This document shows positions 8,742-16,113 of a stretch of DNA of 37,956 bases, in pieces. The notes beneath the pieces are model-generated. The model had not been told where the DNA came from. It did not search any database and saw only the letters and a list, made by a program, of their open reading frames with translations. The DNA is from an uncultured Cellvibrionales bacterium. GTDB taxonomy: Bacteria; Pseudomonadota; Gammaproteobacteria; Pseudomonadales; Cellvibrionaceae. The number at the start of each line of letters is the position of its first letter. Positions within the stretch are counted from its first letter, which is position 1. The stretch covers positions 1 through 37,956 of the forward strand of contig CAJWBQ010000040.1 of the NCBI GenBank assembly GCA_913020115.1, in the 5' to 3' direction. The position numbers were made by a program, and so were the translations under genes.

Positions 8742-10319
8742 TCAGTTTCCCGATGCCAAAAGCTGGCCCCGTAATTGATATTTTAAAACTTTCCCCGCGG
8801 GGTTGCGGGGGAGGGCGTCAACAATATGCATTGCCAATGGCAACTTGTATCTGGCCAATGTAGTTTCTGAGAAGCGCCTAAGTTCTTCAAGTTCCAAGTT
8901 CTCATTTTCATTTAATGCCAGTATCGCAGTTACTGCTTCGCCCCACTTCGCGTGGGGAAGACCGATGATGGCCACCTCTTTAATGGCGGGGTGGTCATAT
9001 AGGACAGATTCCACCTCGGCAGGGTAAACGTTCTCACCGCCTGAAATAACCATATCCTTGATGCGGTCGCTAATATATAAAAAACCGTCTTGATCTAAAT
9101 AGCCTGCATCTCCGGTATGAAACCAACCTTGAGTGTCAATGGCTTGGGCCGTGTCTAAGGGTCGGTTCCAGTAGCCAAGCATGACATTAGCGCCTCTGTA
9201 CAATATTTCTCCGGCCTGACCTGTATCGAGTTTGTCGCCGCTTGGGTTTACAATCTTTACTTCGCCAAAAAGCCCTGGTTTGCCAGCAGATCCTATTTTA
9301 CTTTTGGTATAACGTGGCGTTAGAAAAGACACCATGGGAGAGGTTTCAGTAAGGCCATATCCTTGATTTATCTCGATATCGTAGTCAATGTAAGTTTGTA
9401 ATAAAGACGGCGCAACAGGGGCTGAGCCAACAATAATCATCGTTAAGCTGGCGAGGCTGGCCCGAGAGAAGTTTTCTTCGTTTGCCATAAGGTTCAGCAT
9501 GGCGGGTGCTGCAAACAGGGAGCTAACGCCATATCTCTGAATGTCTCTAAGGGCTTCATAGGCATCAAAGCTTCGATGGATGACTAAGGTTCCTCCACAC
9601 ATTAAGGTGCTTAGACTGGTCACATTAAGCCCGCCAACGTGAAACAAGGGCGCGCAGACTAAGCTGATATCATTGCTGCTTATAGAAAAGGTAAACGCCG
9701 CCTGAATGTTATTCCACATCAAGTTGCCATGACTGAGCATGGCGCCTTTCGGTTTGCCGGTGGTCCCGGAGGTGTACATTATGATGGCTATGTCATGCTG
9801 CTTCGATTCTACGAGGCACTCAATCGGCGGGCTTTTTTCAATTATTGTTTCAAAGCTCTCACCGTTGTTAAAAAGGGGCTCCGCGTCATTGAGATTTCCC
9901 TTGTCTTCTGTATTAGAGCTAAGGATGTATCGCGCGCAGCATAGTTGGTTTTGGATGCTAGATAGAACAGGTGCGCAATAAGAATCCACTACCAAGGTAT
10001 GCACCTGTGCATCATTTACAATGTACTGAAGTTCTGGGCCGCTTAAGCGGTAGTTAAGAGGAATAAAAATTGCGCCAATACAGTGTGCTGCAAATAGGGT
10101 TTCAAAATAACTTGTTTGATTCAAACCCAAGAATGCGACCCGGTCTCCCTTGCAAATGCCCTTTTCATTTAGGTCAAACGCCAGCCGCCTCACTCTGTTT
10201 GCAAGATCGTTGTAGTTCAGATCTTTGTTTTCAAAAATAATGGCTGTAGCGCTTGGATCAATTTCGGCTCGCTTTAAAATAGCTGAACCAATATTGTAGT
10301 TTACCGTGGGTGAATGCAT
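8742..10319 (-). CDS. acyl-CoA synthetase (class I adenylate-forming ligase)
   Basis: A protein of 525 residues that should activate a carboxylic acid with ATP and join it to CoA in the cytoplasm. Diagnostic motifs are all present: the phosphate loop YTSGTTGKPKGAM (about residues 182-194), GYGLTETSP, the hinge region GWFHTGDAGYLDQDGFLYI followed by DRIKDMVISGGENVYPAEVE (quoted in part), and the C-terminal catalytic lysine in NPAGKVLK (K510). The length and motif spacing fit the FadD/medium-chain or aromatic-acid ligases; the substrate cannot be assigned. It is divergent from the AraC-type gene and close to an AidB-type acyl-CoA dehydrogenase, which suggests a small acyl-CoA catabolic set, though the genes are not one operon. 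Confidence 0.9.
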   Translation of the reverse strand: MHSPTVNYNIGSAILKRAEIDPSATAIIFENKDLNYNDLANRVRRLAFDLNEKGICKGDRVAFLGLNQTSYFETLFAAHCIGAIFIPLNYRLSGPELQYIVNDAQVHTLVVDSYCAPVLSSIQNQLCCARYILSSNTEDKGNLNDAEPLFNNGESFETIIEKSPPIECLVESKQHDIAIIMYTSGTTGKPKGAMLSHGNLMWNNIQAAFTFSISSNDISLVCAPLFHVGGLNVTSLSTLMCGGTLVIHRSFDAYEALRDIQRYGVSSLFAAPAMLNLMANEENFSRASLASLTMIIVGSAPVAPSLLQTYIDYDIEINQGYGLTETSPMVSFLTPRYTKSKIGSAGKPGLFGEVKIVNPSGDKLDTGQAGEILYRGANVMLGYWNRPLDTAQAIDTQGWFHTGDAGYLDQDGFLYISDRIKDMVISGGENVYPAEVESVLYDHPAIKEVAIIGLPHAKWGEAVTAILALNENENLELEELRRFSETTLARYKLPLAMHIVDALPRNPAGKVLKYQLRGQLLASGN

Positions 10320-10350
10320 ATCCCAGTCTCCGTTTGTTTTAATTTTTGGG

Positions 10351-10379
10351 TTCTCATTGCGTGCAATATTACCTATACT
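10351..10379 (+). promoter_or_regulatory. weak promoter with palindrome upstream of the AraC gene
   Basis: TTCTCA (10351-10356) and TATACT (10374-10379) are spaced by 17 bp, 29-57 bases before the AraC start. A small palindrome, ATTGC-GT-GCAAT (10356-10367), overlaps the spacer. The gap also serves the divergent acyl-CoA ligase gene. Matches are modest. Confidence 0.3.
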
Positions 10380-10407
10380 GTTTTTTTCGGCTTCTCGATT
10401 TTTGTAT

Positions 10408-11379
10408 ATGCGTATTGTTATATTTCTTCCTCAGAGCGCTCTTGGTTTTAGCGTGATGCTTATAAAAAACCTATGTTGGTTGGCCGCTCGCTATGCTCAG
10501 GAAGATGCCAGCAATGTTGTCGAGCAGCAGTGCGAGGTGCTTACATTTAGTGTCGATGGTAATGATGTCAATTGTTTTTCAGGTGGCCCCATTCGTGCCG
10601 ACCGATCGATATCAGAATTGCATAATCCGGATGTCGTATTTCTTTCCGCCTTTTGGGGGTCAGCCATAGATAGTGTCCAATCTGCCGAGCCTTTGTTTGA
10701 AAAAATTTGCCAGTGGCATACTGAAGGCGTTCCCATTGTGGGATTTAGCAATGCGCCTTTCTTTATGGCGGCCGCAGGGCTCTTAGGCAATAAAGTCGCA
10801 ACGGTATACCCTCCTGTAGCCAATGAGTTTTCCGCTATGTACCCTGATGTGCTATTGCGTAGCTCGCGGGCGATCACCGATGCGGGAAATTTATATTGTG
10901 CGAATGGAATTGCTTCAGGTTGTGACCTTATAGTGTCTGTCATAGAGATTCTCTTTGGTCCCATGATCGCTCGTAGAATAAATCAAGAGTTTCTGATCGG
11001 TTTTCAGCGAGGGTATAGCCTGTCAAATCTCGAGTTTGATGGTCAGAAATACCATTCAGACCATCAAGTTATGACCGCTCAAAACTGCCTGGAGAAAAAT
11101 TTCAAAGACGACATCAGCATTGAAGCTCTGGCTGCGGATCGGGGAATGAGCCCAAGAAATTTTTCACGTCGATTTAAGTTGGCAACCGGCGATACACCGA
11201 GTTTCTACCTGCAGCGAGTACGGATAGAACTTGCAAAAGATCTGTTGATTAATACGGATAAACATATTACCAATATAGCCTTTGACGTCGGCTACAATGA
11301 CAGTAGTTACTTCAGCAGGATCTTTAAAAAACAACTGGGTCTCCTGCCAAAGGAATATCGCAAAACTCATCAAGTCTGA
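10408..11379 (+). CDS. GlxA-type AraC family regulator (DJ-1/PfpI-like domain plus HTH)
   Basis: A protein of 323 residues from the ATG at 10408. The frame stays open further upstream, but that extension would overlap the divergent ligase start and has no domain content. Residues 1-185 resemble the DJ-1/PfpI glutamine-amidotransferase-like fold of GlxA regulators. At the nucleophile elbow the usual cysteine appears to be serine (GFSNAP), consistent with a ligand-sensing rather than catalytic role. Residues 220-320 are the double helix-turn-helix of AraC proteins, with RNFSRRFKLATGDTP, RVRIELAKDLL and IAFDVGYNDSSYFSRIFKK (quoted in part). It is divergent from the acyl-CoA ligase and convergent with the acyl-CoA dehydrogenase, and is a candidate activator of either. 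The inducer is unknown. Confidence 0.85.
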   Translation: MRIVIFLPQSALGFSVMLIKNLCWLAARYAQEDASNVVEQQCEVLTFSVDGNDVNCFSGGPIRADRSISELHNPDVVFLSAFWGSAIDSVQSAEPLFEKICQWHTEGVPIVGFSNAPFFMAAAGLLGNKVATVYPPVANEFSAMYPDVLLRSSRAITDAGNLYCANGIASGCDLIVSVIEILFGPMIARRINQEFLIGFQRGYSLSNLEFDGQKYHSDHQVMTAQNCLEKNFKDDISIEALAADRGMSPRNFSRRFKLATGDTPSFYLQRVRIELAKDLLINTDKHITNIAFDVGYNDSSYFSRIFKKQLGLLPKEYRKTHQV

Positions 11380-11398
11380 TCTTGGCTTCTGGCGTAGT

Positions 11399-13192
11399 CT
11401 ATAAATTTAGAACCTCGTCGCAGAGCGTTAAGTAATTTTTGTCCTTCTCGGTATTTTCTCTCGAATCCATAATTTTTAGGAATAGCTTTGCAGCCGATAT
11501 TTTTACAGGTGTTTGCTGTTTTTCTTGAGCGTGAAATCCTTCCGCCGATAAACACAAGTAGTAGTATAAATTCGCCATCGCTGTGACAAGACCTTGCATG
11601 AGTAGTGTTTGAACTTCATGGGATGAATTGTGTAACTCACTCAGAAGTTGGCTGATCTTGTGCAAATTGTTTTTGGCATTACTTATCGTTTCAGTTTCAT
11701 GCTCAGGAAGCTCTTCAATGAGTTCAGATATTGTGGAGATATAGTGTTTGTCATGCTCGTATTTGTGTATGTCTCTTAGTACTTGCACGTATAGTGTGTT
11801 GTGGGTGCCTTCCCAATTTTCAAAAATTATCGCGTCGCGTAATAGTCTTGGTAGGGACGACATGTTTTCAATGGCTCCGTTTCCGCCAATGCCGTCTAAA
11901 CAGTGATGTATATTGTTTACACCGCGCTTAGAGATAACGGATTTTCCTATGTTGACCATCAGTCGACAAAAAGCTTTTTCAGGTTCGCTAACAGCTTCTT
12001 GCATGTCGATCTTATCTTGCAGCGAAATGAGGGCGTAGGTTCCCGCAAAAGATGCAAGATTATCAGCCTTAATCTGCGCTAGGTTTTCCTTTACTAAGGG
12101 GTATTGCAGAATGTTGCTGCCAAAAGCCATGCGAGTTTTAGCAAAGTCTAAAGAAAACTGATAAGCGCGAGTAGTCATGCCGCATACGGCGACCGACAGT
12201 GCAATTCTTGAGTGGTGCACTACTCGTTCTAACATAAAGTTGAAATCGCTTCCCAGAGGTATGGCGTAAGAGTCATGGTAGTCGATTTCGGCGGAGGCTA
12301 AGGCTCTGGTGCCCAATTTTTCTTTCAGGCGACGCATTGTGAAGTCGTTGCGAGTGCCATCGGGTTTTTGAGATGGAATTAGAAACATGGACAGCCCTTT
12401 AGTTCCGGGCCGTTCCATACTGCGCCTGGCGCTGACAACCATAAGCTCAGCATTTGCATTTGAGCAAAACCACTTTTCACCACGGATAAACCACTCCCCA
12501 GCCTCGTTCTGCCATGCGCGCAGGTCATTTGCGCCGACGTCAGAACCCCCTTGTACTTCTGTAAGAAACTGAGAGGAAGTGTAGTTGTTGCTGTAGCTTG
12601 GCTCTTCAAGTTTTTTGATGTAGTCCTTGCGACCAGGAAAATCCTCAACCAATTTTAATACCCGGGCGGTTTCATAGTTACATATTACTGGGCAGTTATG
12701 GCCGGCCTCACCCACGTGATTACCTAAATAGTAGTAAGCCATTCCTTCTTTTAAGCCACCCATGGTCGCCAAGGTTTTCACCAAGCCTGTTCCGTAAATA
12801 TAATCGCCGGCGACAACATAGTCTGGATGATGGACAACTTGGTCAATTCGATCACCGATACCGTTATAGGCATCTATTCTTGGGTTGTTAAAACGGAAAT
12901 CATTTTCAGTAGCAGCCGCATCGAGTTGATTGGGAATTATTGCGCCATAGTTCGATAGGTCTTTCTTGCAGTCCTTGTAGCTATCGCCCAAATGATATTG
13001 CAGAGTGTGTTGAAATTCACCGTTGCGCTCGAAAACATTATTTGAACGTAATTGTAGCCATTTTCGCATGTTGTCCCGGCCAAACGTTTGGCCTGGACTT
13101 GGGCGTTCTACCATTTGTTCTGAGGGGCTAAGGGCTCCACCTTGGATTGTTTTACCGTCGCTACCATCTATATTTACTGTGATGCTGCCCAT
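11399..13192 (-). CDS. AidB-type acyl-CoA dehydrogenase
   Basis: A protein of 597 residues, longer than the 380-400 of ordinary acyl-CoA dehydrogenases because of extra N- and C-terminal regions. The AidB-like subgroup is indicated by the text RIDQVVHHPDY early on, then LTEVQGGSDVGAN, the segment GEWFIRGEKWFCSNA, RRLKEKLGTRALASAEID, and ENWEGTHNTLYVQVLRD near the flavin site. It should bind FAD and oxidise an acyl-CoA or a related substrate. The C-terminal 130 residues are helical. The gene is convergent with the AraC-type regulator (19 bases apart) and divergent from pckG. AidB itself has a debated DNA-protection role, and no alkylation-repair genes are near here, so a metabolic role is more likely. 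Confidence 0.82.
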   Translation of the reverse strand: MGSITVNIDGSDGKTIQGGALSPSEQMVERPSPGQTFGRDNMRKWLQLRSNNVFERNGEFQHTLQYHLGDSYKDCKKDLSNYGAIIPNQLDAAATENDFRFNNPRIDAYNGIGDRIDQVVHHPDYVVAGDYIYGTGLVKTLATMGGLKEGMAYYYLGNHVGEAGHNCPVICNYETARVLKLVEDFPGRKDYIKKLEEPSYSNNYTSSQFLTEVQGGSDVGANDLRAWQNEAGEWFIRGEKWFCSNANAELMVVSARRSMERPGTKGLSMFLIPSQKPDGTRNDFTMRRLKEKLGTRALASAEIDYHDSYAIPLGSDFNFMLERVVHHSRIALSVAVCGMTTRAYQFSLDFAKTRMAFGSNILQYPLVKENLAQIKADNLASFAGTYALISLQDKIDMQEAVSEPEKAFCRLMVNIGKSVISKRGVNNIHHCLDGIGGNGAIENMSSLPRLLRDAIIFENWEGTHNTLYVQVLRDIHKYEHDKHYISTISELIEELPEHETETISNAKNNLHKISQLLSELHNSSHEVQTLLMQGLVTAMANLYYYLCLSAEGFHAQEKQQTPVKISAAKLFLKIMDSRENTEKDKNYLTLCDEVLNL

Positions 13193-13506
13193 GTTTGTTT
13201 CCCATAATTTGTATTTGACTCATGGTAACGACTTGGACCAAAGAGATGACAGGATAAATCGGACAAATGAGAGGAGGGTAAGGACAAGCGGTATTTTTCC
13301 TATGGGTTTCTCGGCTAAGACCGAAAAGGCCTTGTGATTCCGCACCCAAAGTCTCAAAAGCCAAAACTATGGCCTCTTTTGGGTGTTGATCCCGTGCTTC
13401 ATCGGTTAAACTGCGTGCCCTATATTGGCGTCCCAGCAACTTGCATGGGTATGTGGCCCATTTTTAAATCTCCAATGACTCAACTACAGCAATAGGTAAT
13501 CCTGAT
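13193..13506. other. intergenic region between the dehydrogenase and pckG
   Basis: The only structures I see in these 314 bases are a near-perfect long-looped inverted repeat (CACCCAAAG at 13343-13351 against CTTTTGGGTG at 13376-13385) and a weak promoter-like element nearer pckG. The short open frames here have no recognisable protein features. Confidence 0.4.
13441..13469 (+). promoter_or_regulatory. possible pckG promoter with central palindrome
   Basis: TTGCAT (13441-13446) and TTAAAT (13464-13469) are spaced by 17 bp, 38-66 bases upstream of the pckG ATG. The palindrome ATGGG-N7-CCCAT (13445-13461) sits between them. Each box matches consensus at only four of six positions. Confidence 0.3.
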
Positions 13507-15360
13507 ATGACTACACCCTCAGACCCTGAAACAATTGCTCCACAGTGTGACTACCCCTTAAGATCCACTCCTTTAACGAACAACAAAGACGTCCTTCGCT
13601 GGGTAGAGCGCATGGTGGCTTTGCTGCAGCCAGAGCGTGTTCATTGGGTGGACGGCTCAGAAGAAGAAGCCGCGGCCATGATGAGAATGATGGTTGCGCG
13701 CGGAGACTGCGTAAAGCTGAACGAAGAGCTGCGCCCCAATAGCCACCTGTTCCGCTCTGACCCACGAGACGTTGCTCGCGTTGAAAGCCGCACTTATATC
13801 TGCTCTGTTGGCGAAGACGATGCTGGGCCAACCAACAACTGGATGGCGCCAGAGGAGATGAAAAAGAAGATGAATGGTTTGTCTGAGGGCGCTATGCGTG
13901 GCCGTACCCTCTACATCATTCCTTTCAGCATGGGCCCTATTGGCTCACCTATCGGCAAAATTGGCATTCAGATTACCGACTCTGCCTATGCCGTTGCCAA
14001 TATGCGCATAATGGCTCGAGTATCTCCAAAAGTGATGGATGTGCTGGCTGATAGCACAGATTATGTACGCTGCGTACATACCGTTGGTCAGCCAATTTTG
14101 TCAGCGAAGGACGATGTTAATTGGCCCTGTAACCCAGAAGATACCTATATAGCTCACTTTCCCGAAGAGAAAACCATTCTCAGTTTTGGTTCGGGTTATG
14201 GCGGCAACGCCTTGTTGGGTAAAAAATGTTTTGCTTTGCGCATTGCCAGTACCATTGCTCGCGATGAGGGTTGGTTGGCCGAGCACATGCTGGTCTTGGG
14301 CGTCAAAGACCCCGCTGGCAAGAAAACCTATATTACCGCCGCTTTTCCAAGCGCCTGCGGCAAAACCAATTTCGCCATGTTGATTCCGCCGCCCGAATTG
14401 CAAAAGCAGGGTTGGGAAATTTCCTGTATCGGTGACGATATTGCCTGGATTAAGCCCGATACAAATGGCAAGCTGCGTGCCATTAACCCTGAAGCGGGTT
14501 TCTTTGGTGTTGCCCCAGGGACGAGCATGGAAACCAATCCCATGGCGATGGAGTCTTGCGCTCGCGATACCATTTTCACCAACGTCGCGCTCACTGACGA
14601 AGGTGACATTTGGTGGGAGGGCATGACAGCTGAAGCCCCCGCACATTTGATCGATTGGAAGGGTAATGACTGGGCGCCAGGCAGCGAAACGCCGTCTTCC
14701 CACCCAAATGCACGATTTACCGCTCCCGCCCGAAATTGCCCGGTGATTGATCCCGACTGGGAAAACCCAGAAGGTGTTGAGGTTGGAGCGATGATTTTTG
14801 GTGGTCGTCGTATGAGCACCATTCCCTTGGTATACCAGAGCTTCAACTGGCAGCACGGTGTTTATATGGGCGCGACAGTGGGCTCTGAACAAACCGCGGC
14901 AGCCGAAGGGGCTGTAGGCAGTATGCGCCAAGATCCCTTTGCCATGTTGCCATTCTGTGGCTATCACATGGGTGACTATTTCCGTCATTGGTTGAAGATG
15001 GGCAAAGTCATCAATGAACCGCCACGTATTTTCCACGTTAACTGGTTCCGTAAAGACGAGCAGGGCAAGTTCCTGTGGCCTGGTTTTGGTGAAAATGCCC
15101 GTGTACTTAAGTGGATTGTTGAGCGTGTAAATGGTTTGGCTCAGGCTAAGGAAACGCCACTGGGTTGGATGCCCAGTTACAAAGACTTGGATTGGGATGG
15201 TTTGGATTTCACTGAAGAGGAGTGGGATGAGCTGATGAAAGTGGATGGAGAAGCGATGAAGTCACAGGCGCTTGGCCATGAAGCTTTGTTCCTCAAACTT
15301 TGGGATCATATGCCTAAAGAACTGCTTTGGCAGCGCGACCTATTGTTGAGCCGCTACTAG
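13507..15360 (+). CDS. pckG: phosphoenolpyruvate carboxykinase (GTP)
   Basis: A cytoplasmic enzyme of 617 residues, the normal length for the GTP-dependent family. It converts oxaloacetate plus GTP to phosphoenolpyruvate, CO2 and GDP at the entry to gluconeogenesis. The kinase-1a loop PSACGKTN is at residues 281-288. Other family text is clear: RSDPRDVARVESRTYI, MGPIGSPIGKIGIQITDS, GEKT-like FPEEKTILSFGSGYGGNALL (quoted in part) and PFCGYHMGDYF. It lies alone between the acyl-CoA dehydrogenase and the auxin/catechol operon. A cell living on acyl-CoA units or on aromatics that end in pyruvate and acetyl-CoA needs this enzyme, but the adjacency may be chance. A hairpin follows the stop codon. 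Confidence 0.97.
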   Translation: MTTPSDPETIAPQCDYPLRSTPLTNNKDVLRWVERMVALLQPERVHWVDGSEEEAAAMMRMMVARGDCVKLNEELRPNSHLFRSDPRDVARVESRTYICSVGEDDAGPTNNWMAPEEMKKKMNGLSEGAMRGRTLYIIPFSMGPIGSPIGKIGIQITDSAYAVANMRIMARVSPKVMDVLADSTDYVRCVHTVGQPILSAKDDVNWPCNPEDTYIAHFPEEKTILSFGSGYGGNALLGKKCFALRIASTIARDEGWLAEHMLVLGVKDPAGKKTYITAAFPSACGKTNFAMLIPPPELQKQGWEISCIGDDIAWIKPDTNGKLRAINPEAGFFGVAPGTSMETNPMAMESCARDTIFTNVALTDEGDIWWEGMTAEAPAHLIDWKGNDWAPGSETPSSHPNARFTAPARNCPVIDPDWENPEGVEVGAMIFGGRRMSTIPLVYQSFNWQHGVYMGATVGSEQTAAAEGAVGSMRQDPFAMLPFCGYHMGDYFRHWLKMGKVINEPPRIFHVNWFRKDEQGKFLWPGFGENARVLKWIVERVNGLAQAKETPLGWMPSYKDLDWDGLDFTEEEWDELMKVDGEAMKSQALGHEALFLKLWDHMPKELLWQRDLLLSRY

Positions 15361-15387
15361 TTTTTAGTCCTAATAGGGCATTTGAAT

Positions 15388-15418
15388 CACTCATAGGTCA
15401 CAGCGTGACCTATGAGTG
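15388..15418. terminator. hairpin between convergent pckG and marR genes
   Basis: CACTCATAGGTCAC-AGC-GTGACCTATGAGTG is a perfect 14-bp stem with a 3-base loop, in the 67-base gap between convergent genes. It probably terminates transcription from both sides, although neither side has a real T-tract. Confidence 0.6.
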
Positions 15419-15427
15419 GGGTCAAAT

Positions 15428-15916
15428 TTAATGGTCCATATTTAGAAATATTTTCTGCAGAGTTTCGTTGAGTTGGTGCAATTGCTCTGCAGGAATGTCC
15501 TCAAAGGCTGTGTCGAATACTCTTGTAGTATTGGCAATAACCGATTCAATGGTATTGATACCTTCCTGAGTAATGTTGACGATTGAAACTCTGCCGTCCT
15601 CCTTATGAGGATTTATCTCAACCAGCCCTCTCTCCTGCATCTTATAAACGGTTTTTGTAATTGTGGGCAGGCGCGAAACGGCATGAGTTGTAATCTCGGT
15701 GATACTTAGGTCACCGTGTTCACGCAGAATCATACCCACTCGCCACACAGTAATGTTCATGTTGACCTTCTTTAAGGCCACTTCCATTTTGTGCGTGTAG
15801 CGATTGCTCAGTCTCATCACCCAATAAAAAGGGAATTGACGAAATTCGAAGTCTTCGTTGGCAGGCTTAAATTTACTTAGGGTTTTACTGTCTCTACTCA
15901 TGTCTGGCTCATTCAT
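15428..15916 (-). CDS. iacR: MarR family regulator, probable IacR
   Basis: A protein of 162 residues with the MarR winged helix. The core runs from about residue 50 (MNITVWRVGMILREHGDLSITEI) through TKTVYKMQERGLVEINPHKEDGR, where the wing ends in the conserved DGR. It is divergent from iacH, the position held by the MarR-type repressor iacR in described auxin-degradation clusters, so it probably represses the operon until IAA or a pathway intermediate binds. An 8-bp-arm palindrome overlaps its own ribosome-binding region, and ACTTGAA-type half-sites overlap the iacH promoter. An in-frame ATG five codons in is an alternative start. The MarR assignment is firm; the name rests on context. Confidence 0.85.
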   Translation of the reverse strand: MNEPDMSRDSKTLSKFKPANEDFEFRQFPFYWVMRLSNRYTHKMEVALKKVNMNITVWRVGMILREHGDLSITEITTHAVSRLPTITKTVYKMQERGLVEINPHKEDGRVSIVNITQEGINTIESVIANTTRVFDTAFEDIPAEQLHQLNETLQKIFLNMDH

Positions 15917-15918
15917 GA

Positions 15919-15939
15919 TTGACCTGTTTCTCAGGTCAA
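15919..15939. promoter_or_regulatory. palindrome in the marR leader
   Basis: TTGACCTG-TTTCT-CAGGTCAA is a perfect inverted repeat with 8-bp arms, two bases upstream of the marR start codon. Read on the minus strand it includes the AGG that would serve as ribosome-binding site. It could be a MarR operator or a translation-blocking hairpin. Confidence 0.5.
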
Positions 15940-16032
15940 ATTCTGATTAATTACAATGGCTCATCGATAACCTCGAAGGACCTTAGCATAACATGCTCAG
16001 CGCCCAATCTGACCCAACTTACACTACTCTTC

Positions 16033-16088
16033 ACTTGAAAGATTAGTTGACAATTCAAGTAAAAAGAAAGATAGTTGCCTTTTCAAGT
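16033..16088 (+). promoter_or_regulatory. iac operon promoter with candidate IacR half-sites
   Basis: A consensus -35 box TTGACA (16047-16052) and GATAGT (16070-16075) are spaced by 17 bp, upstream of iacH. Half-sites ACTTGAA (16033-16039) and TTCAAGT (16054-16060) are inverted, with equivalent ends 21 bp or two helical turns apart, and flank the -35 box. A third half-site TTCAAGT (16082-16088) follows the -10. Binding there would block RNA polymerase. The box matches are by eye. Confidence 0.55.
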
Positions 16089-16113
16089 AATGTAAAGCGA
16101 AGGGCGGGCTTTG

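Noticed and set aside
14101..15036. Long minus-strand open frame of 311 codons opposite pckG
   Set aside because: It is fully inside the well-supported pckG gene, lacks any recognisable motif, and reflects codon bias on the other strand.
15919..16113. Riboswitch or attenuator in the iacR-iacH gap
   Set aside because: The palindromes here fit protein operators; I see no extended conserved RNA fold or leader peptide.
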